From Schleiferiaceae bacterium (GTDB lineage: Bacteria > Bacteroidota > Bacteroidia > Flavobacteriales > Schleiferiaceae): 64,000 nt of DNA. The notes beneath the pieces were generated by a model that saw only the letters and a list, made by a program, of their open reading frames with translations, had not been told where the DNA came from and made no database searches. Shown in pieces: positions 62,523 through 64,000 of the stretch (position 1 is its first letter; each line of letters starts with the position of its first letter). The translations under genes were made by a program, and so were the position numbers. The DNA lies in the NCBI GenBank assembly GCA_018401735.1, contig JAGYKI010000008.1, positions 62,001-126,000 on the forward strand, given 5' to 3'.

Positions 62523-64000
62523 TTACCTAATTAAACTAACCTGCCCCGTTTTATAGAGGCTTGAACCGTCTGCCGCAGACACAATGCGAATTTTGTAGAT
62601 ATATACTCCAGAAAGTGCTTTTTCACCTCTGTTATTAATTTTTCCGTTCCAAAAATCATTTAGCACTTCTGAATGAAAAACTTGCTCGCCCCAACGATTA
62701 TATATAGAAATCTCCATGCGACTCGCCCCCGAAATACTGTAGGAAAAAACTTCATTTAATCCATCTCCATTAGGGCTAAAAGCGTTAGGTATAAATAATT
62801 TAAAAGGTTGCTCGACGTAAGTTTTGAAAAAGCTAGTATCATTACAAGAAAACTCGTTGGTACTTACGTAGATAAAGTTTTGTGCGCCTGTATCTTTTGC
62901 TTCATAAGTGAAAGATTGGGGATTATCTAGGCGAATACCATTAGGAAGAATGAGCCAAGATTTTGTAGCACCAGTGCTTTCTAATTCAATATAAAAATAA
63001 GGATCGTATATCGTAGTTTCACTAGGGCTCACAGTAATATTGCTACTAGGACTGGGTTTGATCTCAATTAAATGGTCGAAAATTTCTTCCAAAGTATCAC
63101 GGCAGCCTTCGATGGTAATGAGCTTATGAGAAACGGTGAACGTACCAGGGTTTTCGTAAACATAAGTTGGGCTGGCAGAGGTAGATACTCCGCCATCGCC
63201 GAAATTCCAAAAGTGCACGGCTTGGCCAAAGTATTCGCTACTATCGGTAAACTGCACGGCTTTTGGGGCACAAGCATCTACCAAAGGAATAGAGTGCTTT
63301 AAAATAGGGCGTGGGTATAGACGCAAAGTATCCCTTTGTACGGAAGCACAGTCGCCGTCTCGAACTTCAAGGGTAACGATATAAGTTCCTGGAATCGAAT
63401 ATTGGAGATTCTGCGGTTCTGCGGTTCTAGAATTATTGCCAAAATTTGTCGCCCCTCCAAAATCCCAATTGTAAATAGCACTATCGCTCATATTACCACT
63501 AACTTGGAAATTGAAATTATGGGCATCGAAGCATTGCTGCCCAGTAACGGAAAAATTTAAGTTTAGTGGATCATAGATTTTGTAAATGGAATAAGTGGTA
63601 TCAGCGCAATTAGAACCCGGATTGGCAATTAAGCGAATGGTGTAAGTACCCGTATCTGGAAAAGTAAAGGTAGGATTCGCTAATCTGCTAGTATCGGAAT
63701 TAGTACCGGCAACGCCAAAGTCCCATAAATAACTTTGGGTATTGAAAGAGTTCTGTTGGAAGGACACGGTTTTACCAAGGCACAATTCAAAAGGATCAGG
63801 GTTTTGAGCAGTAATAATTGCTACGGTTTGATTGCAATTAGAACTAACATTAAATTGAAAATCGCGTCGTAAATTACTGAGCATAAACCCATTACGCCAT
63901 TCTTCTACGCAAATCGCAAAAACAAATTGACCCACCTGGGTAGGGGTGCCCGTTAATAAACCTGTTTGGGGATTAATAGCAAATGCTGGTCCAGCGGTAA
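62523..64000 (-). CDS. PKD-domain / gliding-motility-associated C-terminal protein, 5' truncated by window edge
   Basis: The frame is open to the last base of the window; the first codons seen (from 64000 down) read ...AFAINPQTGLLTGTPTQVGQ, the usual 'NP.TGLLTGTP' unit of Ig-like/PKD repeat proteins, so the true start lies beyond 64000. At least three PKD-type units follow (YLWDFG, YNWDFG, VHFWNFGDGG). The last ~85 residues are the gliding-motility-associated C-terminal domain (type B T9SS signal: IPNAFSPNGDGLNEVF...YNRWGEQVFHS). It is a large exported surface protein. An internal GTG at 63935 is not the start. Confidence 0.85.
   Translation of the reverse strand, partial: TAGPAFAINPQTGLLTGTPTQVGQFVFAICVEEWRNGFMLSNLRRDFQFNVSSNCNQTVAIITAQNPDPFELCLGKTVSFQQNSFNTQSYLWDFGVAGTNSDTSRLANPTFTFPDTGTYTIRLIANPGSNCADTTYSIYKIYDPLNLNFSVTGQQCFDAHNFNFQVSGNMSDSAIYNWDFGGATNFGNNSRTAEPQNLQYSIPGTYIVTLEVRDGDCASVQRDTLRLYPRPILKHSIPLVDACAPKAVQFTDSSEYFGQAVHFWNFGDGGVSTSASPTYVYENPGTFTVSHKLITIEGCRDTLEEIFDHLIEIKPSPSSNITVSPSETTIYDPYFYIELESTGATKSWLILPNGIRLDNPQSFTYEAKDTGAQNFIYVSTNEFSCNDTSFFKTYVEQPFKLFIPNAFSPNGDGLNEVFSYSISGASRMEISIYNRWGEQVFHSEVLNDFWNGKINNRGEKALSGVYIYKIRIVSAADGSSLYKTGQVSLIR

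Noticed and set aside
1..64000. tRNA, rRNA, CRISPR array or prophage genes
   Set aside because: The intergenic regions (all under about 300 bp) were read for cloverleaf-like or spaced-repeat patterns and for phage-type genes, and none was found; a tRNAscan-SE or Infernal run would be the decisive test.

Overview
The window is a 64 kb chromosomal stretch of a Bacteroidota bacterium, most likely of the class Flavobacteriia (Cryomorphaceae/Schleiferiaceae-like; the exact family cannot be read from this sequence alone). The evidence is the number of secreted proteins ending in type IX secretion (T9SS) sorting or gliding-motility C-terminal domains, TAnnTTTG-type promoter boxes, a GWxTD protein, a BatA-domain protein, YtxJ and other lineage-typical genes. 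It looks like ordinary, densely packed core chromosome. I see no rRNA, tRNA, CRISPR array, prophage or transposase.

Layout. 1-2050: the 3' part of a 7TM-HD cyclic-dinucleotide phosphodiesterase, then a small acidic orphan gene lying between two copies of a short non-coding repeat with inverted ends. 2048-12958 (minus): a colinear run of ung, an Omp85-like outer membrane protein, a GWxTD lipoprotein, rlmB, a giant beta-propeller T9SS protein and an M1 peptidase. 13069-19481 (plus): a microlipoprotein, ytxJ, an outer-membrane-like protein, lipA, a BNR/sortilin-type T9SS protein and gapdh. 19458-28970 (minus): a TlpA-type lipoprotein, gatB, lpxK, miaA, a Kv-type channel, an ABC-2 exporter, a pRiA4b-like protein, a CCA-adding-type enzyme and a small membrane protein. 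29026-39042 (minus): three glycosyltransferases, a dihydroorotase-like protein that has lost its metal site, a BatA/VWA protein, an alpha/beta hydrolase, and a compact ABC operon with a histidine-rich FtsX-type permease and two paralogous DUF3299-like proteins.

41572-48767 is a signalling island. An E1-like/nitroreductase fusion of the Rv1355c family and a GNAT/autoinducer-synthase-like protein are followed by a 7TM-DISM histidine kinase, a receiver/kinase hybrid and a stand-alone receiver. A further receiver gene is divergent and abuts a secreted serine protease gene.

50616-58768 looks like a light-response regulon. A MerR protein with the full CarH/LitR vitamin B12 photosensor signature precedes an ECF sigma factor, crtI, crtB, idi, a eukaryote-like 6-pyruvoyl-tetrahydropterin synthase, folE, an SDR without its catalytic tyrosine, a flavin reductase-like protein and a cryptochrome/photolyase. 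Repeated TTGTTTAA motifs, several in inverted pairs 16-18 bp apart, fill both intergenic regions that would need to be controlled. The window ends with manC (minus), then adk, obg, a PAP2 phosphatase and crcB (plus), and the 3' part of a large PKD/gliding-motility C-terminal protein (minus).
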